A DNA stretch of 54,814 nucleotides from Actinomycetes bacterium (GCA_025358125.1 JANYKS010000008.1:1-54814), one strand, 5' to 3'; counted from the first letter of the stretch, positions 43,833-53,058 are shown. The notes: generated by a model from the sequence alone, not told the origin. Made by a program: numbers and translations.

Positions 43833-44027
43833 TTGAACGTTCAGGTCGATCCGGATCGGTGCCAGGGCCACACGCTCTGCAACATGGCCGCGCCCGATGT
43901 CTTCCACCTCCGCGACGAGGACGGACATGCCTACGTCGCGGTCACCGAGTTCACCCCGGAGATCATCGCGGCCGCGAAGCGCGCCGCGGCTACCCGCCCC
44001 GAGCAGGCCATCACCGTCGTGGAGTGA
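43833..44027 (+). CDS. Small P450-type ferredoxin lacking the last cluster cysteine
   Basis: A 64-residue ferredoxin of the kind that delivers electrons to actinobacterial P450s. DRCQGHTLCNMAAPDVFHL carries the C-x-x-H-x-x-C part (C10 and C16), with His at the variable position as in mycobacterial ferredoxins. The expected C-P near the end reads T-R-P-E-Q-A-I: the third ligand is Arg (codon CGC, one base from TGC). A normal 3Fe-4S cluster is therefore doubtful. AAGGAG precedes the start at 43833, which is a TTG codon. It lies 72 bases after the broken P450. Confidence 0.75.
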   Translation: MNVQVDPDRCQGHTLCNMAAPDVFHLRDEDGHAYVAVTEFTPEIIAAAKRAAATRPEQAITVVE

Positions 44028-44086
44028 CCGTCGTTGGCCGAGGTCGGGCCACGCTCACACAACTGCGGAAAACCACGGGCTCGCCG

Positions 44087-44533
44087 TCAATCGACCGGCA
44101 CGAACACCGGCAGGTGGAAGTCGCCGCCGGCGAGCGCGTCGATGCGGGCGCGGGCGCGCATGCCGATCGCCACGTCGTCGGGGTCGATGTCGACAATTCT
44201 TCCCGGCAGCCGCAGTCCCGGCTGCTCGGCCAGATCGACGAGTGCGACGGCGTAGGGCACTTTGTCGAAAAAACCGACCACCGCGGGCTGGCGTTGAATG
44301 ATGAACGTCGAGACGGTTCCGTCGCCACTCACCGGTTCGAATGCGGTGCTTGCGGCGCATCGTCGGCAACGCTCGAGCGGTGGCTGGAGCCACAACCCGC
44401 ACTGCTGGCAGCGGCAGATCGACAGGTGCCCCGAGGCCGTCGCCTCCCAGAAGGGTGCTGTGTCGACGTCGGGTGCTGGCTGCGGCGGCCGCAGCGCCGA
44501 TCGGTCGACGGCTGGTCCTTGGGAGGCGTTCAT
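44087..44533 (-). CDS. DUF35 OB-fold/zinc-ribbon protein (thiolase partner, ChsH2-like)
   Basis: A 148-residue protein. An N-terminal helix (DVDTAPFWEATASGHLSI) leads into a four-cysteine rubredoxin-like zinc ribbon (CRCQQCGLWLQPPLERCRRC), then an OB-fold (GTVSTFIIQRQPAVVGFFDK, PYAVALVDLAEQPGLRLPGR). DUF35 proteins pair with nearby thiolases or hydratases to bind acyl-CoA. Its ATG overlaps the thiolase stop (ATGA), so the two are probably made in equal amounts and form a complex. Third gene of the SDR-thiolase-DUF35 operon. Confidence 0.85.
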   Translation of the reverse strand: MNASQGPAVDRSALRPPQPAPDVDTAPFWEATASGHLSICRCQQCGLWLQPPLERCRRCAASTAFEPVSGDGTVSTFIIQRQPAVVGFFDKVPYAVALVDLAEQPGLRLPGRIVDIDPDDVAIGMRARARIDALAGGDFHLPVFVPVD

Positions 44534-45672
44534 GGACGACGACTGGAGTAGACGATTGCGCCGCCATAGGGCCCGGCGCCGGCAGTGACCAGCGCGAGTT
44601 CGGCGTCTGGCACCTGGCGTGCGCCCGCCTGCCCGCGTAACTGCAGCACGGCCTCGTAGTGGTGGTTGAGGCCGTGGAGGTATCCCTCCGACAGGAGACC
44701 GCCGTGAGGATTCACCACCACGTCTCCGCCATATGTCGCCCGACCTTCGCGGAAATAGTCGCCGACCTCGCCCTTGCCACAGAATCCGTAGTCCTCGAAC
44801 GTGGCCATGATGGTGTACGTGAAGCAGTCGTACATGCACGCGACGTCGATGTCGGCGGGCGAGAGGCCGGTGCGCGCCCACAGCCGCGGTGCGGCATCGC
44901 GGGAGTACATCGCAGTCTGGTCGTCCCAAAGGTCGGGCATACCACCCGCACCGGTCGAGTCGGCGGCACCGATCGGATGAACCGCTGGATGGCGCAGATC
45001 GGCTGCCCGCTCGGCAGTGGTCAGCACCAGCGCAACGGCCCCGTCGACCTCGTAGGCGCAATCGAACACACGGAACGGCTCGACGACCATGCGGCCGGCG
45101 AGGTAGTCGTCGAGGGAGATCGGGTCGCGTGCAATCGCGTGCGGGTTGTTCGCGGCGTGATTGCGGCCGTTGATCGCGATCGCGCCGAGGTCCTCGCATG
45201 TCGAGCCGTAAACGTGCTGATGTCGCCGCGCCCACATCGCGAACCACTGGGGCGGAACGAGATAGCCGTGAGGACCAGCGAACTGCTCGACTCCGCCGAC
45301 GGAGACCTCGGCGGTCACCTTCCCGTAGCGGACGCTCGCATCGAGCACCCGGTAGACCACAACGGTCTCCGCCTGTCCGGTGATCACCGCTGCAGCAGCA
45401 TTCGCGATGACCGTCGCGACGGCATTGCCGCCAGCGTGGATGCCGACCGCCCAGCCGATGTCGTCGATGCCGATCGCATGCGCGACGCGCAGCGGGCTTG
45501 CCGAGTCACCCGTGGAGAAGCAGGTGATGCCGTCGACATCGGCGGCGGTGAGCCCGCAGTCGTCGAGAGCGGCGCGTACGGCCTCTGCAGCGAGCGCGAG
45601 CCCGGTTCGTCCGGATCTGCGCGTATATGCGGTGCGGCCGATCCCGACGACTGCGCAGCCGGACAGATCCAC
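44530..45672 (-). CDS. Thiolase/lipid-transfer (SCP2-thiolase-like) protein
   Basis: A 380-residue thiolase-fold protein of the lipid-transfer/acetyl-CoA acetyltransferase type. VVGIGRTAYTRRSGRTGLAL, LDDCGLTAADVDGITCFSTG, INGRNHAANNPHAIARDPIS and DIDVACMYDCFTYTIMATFE, then the ending VVNPHGGLLSEGYLHGLNHH, follow the family. The usual nucleophile-loop cysteine appears changed, as in thiolases that act with DUF35 partners as aldolases or hydratase helpers in steroid side-chain breakdown (inference). GTG at 45672, one base after the SDR stop. Confidence 0.82.
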   Translation of the reverse strand: MDLSGCAVVGIGRTAYTRRSGRTGLALAAEAVRAALDDCGLTAADVDGITCFSTGDSASPLRVAHAIGIDDIGWAVGIHAGGNAVATVIANAAAAVITGQAETVVVYRVLDASVRYGKVTAEVSVGGVEQFAGPHGYLVPPQWFAMWARRHQHVYGSTCEDLGAIAINGRNHAANNPHAIARDPISLDDYLAGRMVVEPFRVFDCAYEVDGAVALVLTTAERAADLRHPAVHPIGAADSTGAGGMPDLWDDQTAMYSRDAAPRLWARTGLSPADIDVACMYDCFTYTIMATFEDYGFCGKGEVGDYFREGRATYGGDVVVNPHGGLLSEGYLHGLNHHYEAVLQLRGQAGARQVPDAELALVTAGAGPYGGAIVYSSRRP

Positions 45673-45673
45673 G

Positions 45674-46636
45674 TCAGCGCTCTTCGACGGCGCGGGTGAG
45701 TGGCGAGTATCCGCCGAATGCGGCACCGCTCCAAAGCCCGGAGTGACGGGTGCCGAACACGAGCTGGTCCATCGCCTGACCGAGTTCGGCCGGCTGCCAC
45801 CTTCGGTTGTTGCCGGGCACGGTGACGGCTTGCGCCGGCTTCCACGGGTCGAATCTGGTGACGGTGCCACCGATGCTCAAGAACATCTGACCCGACACGT
45901 TCGACGACAGGTCCGATGCCAGCCACACCACGAGTGGGCCGACGTTGCCCGGGTCGCGCGGCGAGTACTGCTCGTACTCGTCGGGTTCGACCACCCGTTC
46001 GCTCGCTGCGGGCAGCAGCCGCGTCGAACCTGACGGCGCAACGCAGTTCGAGCGGACTCCGTAGCGCTCCATGTCGTGGGCGACGGCGATCGAGAACATC
46101 GCAATCCCGCCTTTGGCGGCGGCGTAGTTGGCCTGTCCGACGTTGCCGAGCAGGCCGACCGACGAGCTGGTGTGAACGAGCGATGCGTTCACGGGTCTAC
46201 CGATCTGCTTGGACTTGTCCCTCCAGTACGCACAAGCGTGGCGGGTCGGGTTGAAATGGCCCTTCATGTGGACTGCGATCACCGCGTCCCAGTCGGACTC
46301 GTCCATGTTGAAGATCATCTTGTCGCGGAGGATGCCAGCGTTGTTGACCACGATGTCGAGGCCGCCGAACGTGCCGACCGCCTTGTCGATCATGGCCTTG
46401 GAGCCGTCCCACGACGACACGTCGCTGGCGTCCGCGACCGCCTCGCCACCCCGCTCGACGATGACGTCGACCACTGTCTGGGCCACGGTCTCGTCAGCAC
46501 CTTCACCTCGCGTCGAGCCGCCGAGATCGTTGACGACGACCTTGGCGCCGGCCTCTGCCAACTGCACTGCGTGACCACGCCCGACGCCATGCCCCGCGCC
46601 GGTGACCACCGCGACTTCTCCATCGAGAATCCCCAT
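45674..46636 (-). CDS. Short-chain dehydrogenase, hydroxyacyl-CoA dehydrogenase-like
   Basis: A 320-residue SDR. NAD binding: VVTGAGHGVGRGHAVQLAEA near residue 10. Then VVNDLGGS, the NNAG motif (DIVVNNAGILRDKMIFNMDE), catalytic Ser in HTSSSVGLLGNVGQ, and Tyr-Lys in NYAAAKGG. The GxxxGRG spacing plus NDLGG and ILRDKMI resemble the dehydrogenase part of peroxisomal-type multifunctional enzyme 2. That points to 3-hydroxyacyl-CoA oxidation, which fits the thiolase and DUF35 downstream. The first gene of a three-gene coupled operon. Confidence 0.85.
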   Translation of the reverse strand: MGILDGEVAVVTGAGHGVGRGHAVQLAEAGAKVVVNDLGGSTRGEGADETVAQTVVDVIVERGGEAVADASDVSSWDGSKAMIDKAVGTFGGLDIVVNNAGILRDKMIFNMDESDWDAVIAVHMKGHFNPTRHACAYWRDKSKQIGRPVNASLVHTSSSVGLLGNVGQANYAAAKGGIAMFSIAVAHDMERYGVRSNCVAPSGSTRLLPAASERVVEPDEYEQYSPRDPGNVGPLVVWLASDLSSNVSGQMFLSIGGTVTRFDPWKPAQAVTVPGNNRRWQPAELGQAMDQLVFGTRHSGLWSGAAFGGYSPLTRAVEER

Positions 46637-46945
46637 GATCTGACAGTATCGTCAACAAGCTCGGGGTCGTCAACCGGACGAGTGCCCGACGGCAAGGCAA
46701 GTCCGGTTCCGCGTCAACCATGCCGCGAAGGGCTCGCGGCTCTACGGGTGGCGGAACAGAGACCCGCTCCGCCACGACCCGAGATCGGCCACGGCTCCAC
46801 CTCGACCGCACCAGACAACCTGGGCTGTCCCACATTGGTACATCGGATCGCGACTGTTCGCGCAGACACTCGGCTGCAAGGTCGGAGGGGTATCGACCTG
46901 GAAGTTCGCAGACAATATGCCCGGTTTCTGAAAGGGGGTTGAAAG
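46637..46945. promoter_or_regulatory. Divergent intergenic region with two hairpins
   Basis: Between the SDR operon (minus) and the ABC importer (plus). GCCGCG/CGCGGC arms lie at 46722-46727 and 46735-46740. GTGGCGGA/TCCGCCAC, a perfect 8-bp inverted repeat, lies at 46748-46755 and 46768-46775. They could be operators shared by both operons, or hairpins in a leader. No protein-coding frame is convincing here. AAAGGGGG serves the downstream permease. Confidence 0.35.
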
Positions 46946-47977
46946 ATGTCGAGTCGCCGCCTGCGGCCGACGCCGCGCTGGGTCATTGGAATCGCCGTAG
47001 TGCTGTTGCTCGTCGTTTCCGAGTTGACGCACAGCGGCGCGTTCTTCTCGAAAGCAACTCTTTCGACCTTGACCCCCTTTGTGGGTGTGATGATCATCGC
47101 TTCGTTAGGACAGGCGGTCGTCATCGGTGCGGGTGGCATCGACTTGAGCATCCCGTCGACGATGACGTTCGTTGGTGTGATGATTCTCAAGTTGTCCGAG
47201 TCCAAGGACGACCGACTGTGGTTGGCCGCGATCGCGGCGGTCGGATTGTGTGCGATCGTTGGGCTGGTCAACGGACTACTGGTCGAGCGGCTACGGCTGA
47301 ATCCATTTGTGGCAACGCTCGCCGTCGGACAGGTTCTTGCCGGGGTAGCGCGCTACCTTCGTGGGCCGGTGCCACGTTTCACCCGGGTACCAGCGTTACT
47401 CGTCAGACGGACTCGATGGAATGTCATCGGAGTCAGCGTCGCGTTGCTCATCGCCGTTGGACTGATGATCGCAGGGACGCTGATCTTTCGGTCGACCGTA
47501 TGGGGCCGTCGCCTTGTGGCAAGTAGCGCGTCAAAGCCGGCTGCGACGCTCATCGGGCTGAACTCGTCGGTATTCCGGGTGACGACGTACATCGCCGCAG
47601 CGGCACTCTCCGGGGTGGCTGCAGTGCTGCTATCGGGTCAACTGGGTTCGCCCGACCTCTCTCTCGGCTCGCCGTATCTGCTCGCCACCGTGGTGTCCGT
47701 TGTATTGAGCGGCGCGACATTGAGTGGTGGTCGAGTCGATCTCGTCGGGGTTGCCCTCGGTGCCGTTTTCATCACCGTTCTGAATCACGATCTGCGAGTC
47801 CAAGGCTATTCGTCCGGGTTCGCCCAACTCGTCCAGGCGGTTGTGCTCGGCGGTGGCCTGGCCATGGTCCACCTGCTCGGAAGTCGCAACGCCTGGTGGC
47901 CGCGCCTTTCGGCAGCGTTGCCTTTCCGCTTCCTGACAACAACACCACCATCAACAACAACACCAACCACCAAGTGA
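46946..47977 (+). CDS. Ribose-type ABC transporter permease
   Basis: A 343-residue RbsC-like permease with about eight to ten membrane segments. WVIGIAVVLLLVVSELTHS starts it; GGIDLSIPSTMTFVGVMI is the conserved G-G-I-D-L-S segment. NPFVATLAVGQVLAGVARYL is the EAA-like loop, and GYSSGFAQLVQAVVLGGGLA lies near the end. The last residues are low-complexity (TTTPPSTTTPTTK), coded by an AAC/ACC-rich stretch. First gene of an importer operon; a second permease is fused to the ATPase downstream. Confidence 0.86.
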   Translation: MSSRRLRPTPRWVIGIAVVLLLVVSELTHSGAFFSKATLSTLTPFVGVMIIASLGQAVVIGAGGIDLSIPSTMTFVGVMILKLSESKDDRLWLAAIAAVGLCAIVGLVNGLLVERLRLNPFVATLAVGQVLAGVARYLRGPVPRFTRVPALLVRRTRWNVIGVSVALLIAVGLMIAGTLIFRSTVWGRRLVASSASKPAATLIGLNSSVFRVTTYIAAAALSGVAAVLLSGQLGSPDLSLGSPYLLATVVSVVLSGATLSGGRVDLVGVALGAVFITVLNHDLRVQGYSSGFAQLVQAVVLGGGLAMVHLLGSRNAWWPRLSAALPFRFLTTTPPSTTTPTTK

Positions 47978-48000
47978 ACAACAGAAGAGGGAACCCAAGA

Positions 48001-49362
48001 ATGAATCCCAGATCCCACAAGAGGTCGAGCCGATTCGGACTCACGACCAATATTGCGCTGGCCGCAGCATTCGCGCTGACCATCGCGGCCTGTGGCAGCG
48101 ATGCCACGACTGGGCCGGCAGCAACGACAGCGCAATCGGCCGGTACCGCAACCACAGCGGCAGCTGTGAATTCGGCTGCCCCGGCTGCTGGCGCTACTGC
48201 AGCTACGGCTTCGCAACCAGCGTCGACCGACTCGGCAGTCAAGGTCGATGACGCGGCGTTGAAGGCGTTGATCAACAAAGTTTTCCAGCAGGATATGAAA
48301 CCGGCTGACGTCGATCCGCTCATCGTCGAAGCGCTCGGCCGCGCAACCGTACAACTGACTTCTGCACAACTCGACACGGCGTACACGTGTTGGAAAGGTT
48401 CAGAATGCAAGATCGCAGGCGGCGGTGACACAACATTGGCCATCGTCGATGCGTTCGGCGGCAACACGTGGCGTCGAATCTCCAAGATGGAGACGATCCT
48501 GCAGGCACTGACCTATCCCCAGATCGGCCGGATCATTTCGTCCGACGCGAACTTCGACCTCCCGACATACCAGTCGCAGGTACGCGGAGCGGTGGCCCAA
48601 GGGGCAAAGCTCATCGTCGGGTATAACGACTTCGGTGACGCGATGGTGCCGACCTTCAAGGATGCCCAGTCCGCTGGTGCCTTCGTTTCGATCTACGTCG
48701 GTCCTGCGCCGACAGCTGGGGCGAGTGCAATCGTGACCCAGATCGTCACCGACACCTGTAGCGCAGGCAAGAGCATGGCCGATGTCGCGGCGAAACTGAC
48801 AGGTGGTCAAGGCAAGATCGCGTTCTTCAACGGAACTCCGGGCAACCCGCAGGGTGCAGCATGGAACAAGTGCGCGCTCGACCAACTCGCGGCCAAATCA
48901 CCTGGCGTCACGAAAACGTTCGCGGCAGACACGAGCTGGACGCCGGCCGGAGCGGCCGAGGCAGCCTCGGCGCTTATCGCAACGGGAGATCCTGTGAAGG
49001 CGATTCTGTACGACTACGCGGATCCTCTCCCCGGTGTCATCGACACCTTCAAGCAGGCCGGTCAGAAGCCCCCGGCATTGATTACCTGGACGATGAACAA
49101 TGACTTGTTCCGAGTTTGGCAAGATGCGCAGGGAACCCCCAACGCGTTCGACCTGTACTACACCAACGGTCTGAACTGGGTGGCTCGTGTTTCGGTGACC
49201 GCCGTGATGAATGCCTTCCTCGGACACCCGAACAAAGCCGTGGTCAACTACCCGCTGCCGTTCGTGCCCGCCCAAAAGGGCATGTACGACAAATCCAAGC
49301 CGGGCGACTTTCCGGGTACAGCGATCGTCCCTGACGCGTTGCTGGCGAAGATGATCGGCTGA
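48001..49362 (+). CDS. Substrate-binding lipoprotein of the ABC importer
   Basis: A 453-residue periplasmic-binding-type lipoprotein. A signal peptide (LTTNIALAAAFALTIAAC) ends in a lipobox with Cys31 as the lipid-attached residue. A Thr/Ala/Ser-rich linker runs to about residue 80. The ligand-binding part resembles ribose/xylose-type proteins (AQGAKLIVGYNDFGDAMVPT, KIAFFNGTPGNPQGAAWNKC, PVKAILYDYADPLPGVID). The ATG at 48001 follows GAAGAGGGAA. A strong hairpin follows the gene. The substrate is not deducible. Confidence 0.83.
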   Translation: MNPRSHKRSSRFGLTTNIALAAAFALTIAACGSDATTGPAATTAQSAGTATTAAAVNSAAPAAGATAATASQPASTDSAVKVDDAALKALINKVFQQDMKPADVDPLIVEALGRATVQLTSAQLDTAYTCWKGSECKIAGGGDTTLAIVDAFGGNTWRRISKMETILQALTYPQIGRIISSDANFDLPTYQSQVRGAVAQGAKLIVGYNDFGDAMVPTFKDAQSAGAFVSIYVGPAPTAGASAIVTQIVTDTCSAGKSMADVAAKLTGGQGKIAFFNGTPGNPQGAAWNKCALDQLAAKSPGVTKTFAADTSWTPAGAAEAASALIATGDPVKAILYDYADPLPGVIDTFKQAGQKPPALITWTMNNDLFRVWQDAQGTPNAFDLYYTNGLNWVARVSVTAVMNAFLGHPNKAVVNYPLPFVPAQKGMYDKSKPGDFPGTAIVPDALLAKMIG

Positions 49363-49376
49363 GTTCGCCTCGCCTG

Positions 49377-49418
49377 CGTCGGCCTGGGTAGACAATTCTG
49401 GTTCTACCCAGGTCGACG
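49377..49418 (+). terminator. Strong hairpin after the binding-protein gene
   Basis: Arms CGTCG-G-CCTGGGTAG (49377-49391) and CTACCCAGG-T-CGACG (49404-49418) pair along 15 positions with one G-T wobble and a 12-base loop. No U-run follows, so it may act as an mRNA stabiliser or partial terminator that keeps binding-protein levels above those of the downstream ATPase, rather than as a full stop. Confidence 0.5.
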
Positions 49419-49515
49419 AGGCGGAGATCTCGAAGGCAGCGCGAGTGTGATTTCACGTTTCGACTACTCAATGAGGCATCTTCAATGAACATCGTCCGGA
49501 GAACGGGCCGAACCT

Positions 49516-52131
49516 ATGAGTGTTGACCTGTCGGTGTCGTCGTCTGCATCGTCACCGTCGTCGGCACCGATGGCGGCGCTGGTTGTGCGAGGAGTGAGCA
49601 AGCGCTTCGGTGCGGTTCAAGCACTCGCCGACGTCTCACTGGAGTTGGCTCGCGGCGAGATCCACGCACTGGTCGGTGAGAACGGATCCGGCAAATCCAC
49701 GTTGGTGAAGATTGTCGCTGGAACGATCGTCGCCGACTCCGGCTCGGTCGATATCGCCGGTCAGGCACTTCAACGCCCCACCCCGAGACGATCCCGGCGG
49801 CTCGGCACTCACACCGTTTTCCAAGATGGTTCGATGATTGACGAGTTGTCGATCGCCCAGAATATGTACATCGGCTCCGAACCTGGAGACCGGCCCGGGT
49901 ACGGAGACATTGAACGATGGACCCAAGCGATCCTGTCGGCTCGAGGTGCTTCGGTGACTCATCCGGCGATGCGGGTAGCCGCCGTCGCGCCTGGGGACCA
50001 GCAGCTGATCGAGATCGTGCGGGCCGTCCACGGGCGACCTGCTGTTTTGATGTTGGACGAAGCGACCTCAGCCCTCGACGCAAACGGCGTCGATCATGCT
50101 CTCCGGCTCGTGCGGGATGCCGCTGATGGTGGTGCGGCGGTTCTGTTCGTAACGCATCGGTTGTCGGAGGTGTTCCGGGTCGCGCATCGCATCACGGTGT
50201 TGAGGGACGGTGTCTGCCAAGGCACCTTCAAGACGGCGGACATTGATCAGCAGGGATTGGTCGAGCTCATGGCTGGTACGAGCGTCGACGTGGAGTTTCC
50301 GCAGCGGCATCCGATCGCCTCGGACGTCGCCATTGCTGTGGCGGCGAGCGATCTCGCAGGACCCCGCCTCGGTCCGCTCAGTCTCAGCGTGAAGCGGGGC
50401 GAGATACTCGGTGTAGCCGGCGCCGACGGAAACGGCCAGGTCGATCTGCTCCGCGCTCTGGCCCGGATTGATGATTGCGGCGGCGCGGTGGCGATCGATG
50501 GGCGCCCCATCGGGTCGTATCGTGAGGCCGTCGAGTCGGGAGCGGTCTATCTCAGTGGTGATCGGGCGAATGGCTCGCTGTTGACGGCGTTGAGCGTCAG
50601 AGAGAACCTGACTGTCGGTGTACTGCGTCGGCTTGCCCATCGGGGGGTGCTGAGGCGGTCGAACGAGGTTCGTCACGCGGTGTCCGAAATCGAGCGATAT
50701 GGCGTCAGAGTTGGCGATCCCGAGCACCTCATCACTTCGCTCTCGGGAGGCAACCAGCAGAAGGTCGCAATCAGTCGCGTCCTGGCGACCAATCCGGCAG
50801 TGTTGTTCATCGAGGAGCCGACCCAAGGTGTCGACGTCCGATCCCGGCTGGACATCTATCGGTTCCTGCGATCTGCCGCAGACGATGGACTGGCAGTCGT
50901 CATGCATTCGTCGGATGCGTCCGAACTGGCTGGTATGGCGGATCGCATCGTCGTTCTGTCACGGGGGCAGATCGTCGAGGAGTTCGACGGCAAGGACGCT
51001 ACAGAAGAGTCGATCGTTGGTGCCTTCGTCGGGGCCACCCACTTGGCGGTCGCGTCGGCTGGCGGTGATGGCAGCATCGGGACTCCGCCGGTGTTGTCGC
51101 CGAGTCGCCCGCCCGCACATCTTCGGTCGATCAACGACTTCCCGCGAATGTCAGCTCTCGTAGTCGGTCTGCTGTTGATCGGCGCCTACGCCCGGTTCAA
51201 GAACGACACGTTTCTGTCGGCTCCTAGTCTCAACAACGTCGCGTTGCTGGCGCTGCCGCTGGCGGTTGCCGCGATCGCCCAGTATTGCGTGTTGGTCGTC
51301 GGCGGCCTCGACATCGCCGTAGCAGGAACTATCGCGCTGACGGTGGTCGCGCTGTCGTTCACAGCGAGGACCGGTGGCCTCACGAGGGTTCTCCTGATCG
51401 CCGTTCTCGTGGCACTCGGTGTCGGTCTCGCTGTTGGGCTGCTCAATTCGCTGCTCATCGAAGGAGCGAAGATATCGCCGGTCATTGCGACGATCGCAAC
51501 CCTGGGCGCTTCAACGGGTGTCGCTCTGATGCTTCGGCCCACCTCTGGCGGCCTGATCAGCGATCAACTCGGGAGGATCTTCAAAGCCGGCCCATCGTTT
51601 CTTCCCTGGCCACTGATTGTGCTCTCGGGCGTCGTCGTCGTCGGTGACGTCGTCTTGTGGAGAAGTGGTACCGGACTCACCGTGCGGGCGGTCGGGCTCA
51701 GTCCGGTGAGTGCCCAGCGGCTCGGCTTGCCGACTCGTCGTTTGCGAGTCGGCGCCTATCTTGCGTGCGGGGTCCTCTCGGCAGTTGCGGGCATCACCGT
51801 TGCCGCTCAAGTCGGTATCGGTGACGCCACTGTCGGCGGCAACTACACATTGCTCGCGATTGCCGCGCCCGTGCTCGGCGGCGCGAGTCTCCTCGGAGGA
51901 CGGGGAAGCTTTCTTGGCTGCCTGGTCGGGGCGATTGTGCTGGCGCTCGCTCAGACCTTGCCGCAAGTGCTCGGGATCTCGGACGCGATGAGTTTCCTGT
52001 TCACCGGCATTCTCACGCTCGGCGCGCTCCTTGCATACTCCACACGCCGGAACCACGCCGTCAAACGCAGAAGTCTCGAACCGGAGCCACATGCGACGGA
52101 AGCGTTGGCAAGTGGCTCGTCGGCGCCATGA
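49516..52131 (+). CDS. ABC transporter ATPase-permease fusion (RbsA-RbsC type)
   Basis: An 871-residue fused protein. Two RbsA-like nucleotide-binding domains come first. NBD1 has Walker A GENGSGKST (residues 54-62) and Walker B VLMLDE (177-182), but its signature reads APGDQQ instead of LSGGQ. NBD2 has a degenerate Walker A (GADGNGQVD) but a good signature LSGGNQQ (409-415) and Walker B VLFIEE. A linker at 510-540 leads to a permease of the RbsC type (residues 545-850; GGLDIAVAGTIALTVVALSF, GGLISDQLGRIF). Sugar importers usually keep these on separate chains. With the separate permease this gives a heterodimeric channel. Confidence 0.85.
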   Translation: MSVDLSVSSSASSPSSAPMAALVVRGVSKRFGAVQALADVSLELARGEIHALVGENGSGKSTLVKIVAGTIVADSGSVDIAGQALQRPTPRRSRRLGTHTVFQDGSMIDELSIAQNMYIGSEPGDRPGYGDIERWTQAILSARGASVTHPAMRVAAVAPGDQQLIEIVRAVHGRPAVLMLDEATSALDANGVDHALRLVRDAADGGAAVLFVTHRLSEVFRVAHRITVLRDGVCQGTFKTADIDQQGLVELMAGTSVDVEFPQRHPIASDVAIAVAASDLAGPRLGPLSLSVKRGEILGVAGADGNGQVDLLRALARIDDCGGAVAIDGRPIGSYREAVESGAVYLSGDRANGSLLTALSVRENLTVGVLRRLAHRGVLRRSNEVRHAVSEIERYGVRVGDPEHLITSLSGGNQQKVAISRVLATNPAVLFIEEPTQGVDVRSRLDIYRFLRSAADDGLAVVMHSSDASELAGMADRIVVLSRGQIVEEFDGKDATEESIVGAFVGATHLAVASAGGDGSIGTPPVLSPSRPPAHLRSINDFPRMSALVVGLLLIGAYARFKNDTFLSAPSLNNVALLALPLAVAAIAQYCVLVVGGLDIAVAGTIALTVVALSFTARTGGLTRVLLIAVLVALGVGLAVGLLNSLLIEGAKISPVIATIATLGASTGVALMLRPTSGGLISDQLGRIFKAGPSFLPWPLIVLSGVVVVGDVVLWRSGTGLTVRAVGLSPVSAQRLGLPTRRLRVGAYLACGVLSAVAGITVAAQVGIGDATVGGNYTLLAIAAPVLGGASLLGGRGSFLGCLVGAIVLALAQTLPQVLGISDAMSFLFTGILTLGALLAYSTRRNHAVKRRSLEPEPHATEALASGSSAP

Positions 52132-52177
52132 CGACGCAACACCCCATATCGGATGTCAGGAGATGGAGATCGCAACA

Positions 52178-53032
52178 ATGCGGATGAGTGCCTTTATGTT
52201 CTTGACCGATGAGACGATCGGGCCGGCCGACCTTGCCGTCGCATTGGAGGATCGAGGGTTCGCCGGCTTGTGGGTTCCAGAGCATCCGCACATCCCGACC
52301 AAACGCCAGACGCCGGTTCCAGCGGCATACGGCGGCGGCGAGCTGGCGCCGATGTACCTGCGCCTCTTGGATCCTTTCGTCGCGCTGACGGTGGCAGCGG
52401 CGGTCACGACGACGCTGCGTGTCGGGACCGGGATCTGCCTCCTCGCACTTCGTGATCCGGTCGTGACCGCCAAGGAGATCGCAACCTTGGACTACGTCTC
52501 GGGTGGTCGGTTCGAGTTCGGTGTCGGCTACGGGTGGAACGAGGACGAGTTCAGCGATCACGGCCAACACTTCTCCGAGCGGCACAGCGTGGTCCGTGAG
52601 AAGGTCCGGTTGATGCGCAACCTGTGGCAGGACGATGTCGCCGAGTACAGCGGCGATCATGCCCAGCTGCAATCCAGCTGGGCATGGCCGAAGCCGGCGC
52701 TCGGGGCTCCGCGTGTGTGGCTCGGTGGGAACGGGTTGGCGACGATGCGCGAGGCGGCGCAATGGGCTGACCGCTGGTTCCCGACCCCGTCGTCGCCCGA
52801 TCTCGGTGAAAACGTCCGCACGTTCCGCCAGATGGTGATCGACGCCGGAAGGAACCCCGCCGACGTTGGCGTAGGGATGGCCGCCGCGCCGCCAGATCCC
52901 GCGTTGCTGGGCAGCTTCCTCGAGTGGGGGGTCGACGAGGTCTCGGTCGTTCTTCCCAGTGCCGGACGCGACGAGGTCCTGAGTGCGCTCGATGACCTGG
53001 TCGACGTTCGCGATCGATTACTCGGCCAATGA
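52178..53032 (+). CDS. LLM-class flavin/F420-dependent oxidoreductase
   Basis: A 284-residue luciferase-like monooxygenase-fold enzyme. AFMFLTDETIGPADLAVALE opens the barrel. GLWVPEHPHIPTKRQTPVPA, TGICLLALRDPVVTAKEIAT and GGRFEFGVGYGWNEDEFSDH are the family's typical strings; actinobacterial members often use F420. The ATG at 52178 has GGAG nine bases upstream; an in-frame ATG at 52163 is possible. Follows the importer closely and may act on the imported compound (inference). Confidence 0.83.
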   Translation: MRMSAFMFLTDETIGPADLAVALEDRGFAGLWVPEHPHIPTKRQTPVPAAYGGGELAPMYLRLLDPFVALTVAAAVTTTLRVGTGICLLALRDPVVTAKEIATLDYVSGGRFEFGVGYGWNEDEFSDHGQHFSERHSVVREKVRLMRNLWQDDVAEYSGDHAQLQSSWAWPKPALGAPRVWLGGNGLATMREAAQWADRWFPTPSSPDLGENVRTFRQMVIDAGRNPADVGVGMAAAPPDPALLGSFLEWGVDEVSVVLPSAGRDEVLSALDDLVDVRDRLLGQ

Positions 53033-53058
53033 CGAACGAGGACGAACGAGGAGGACCG

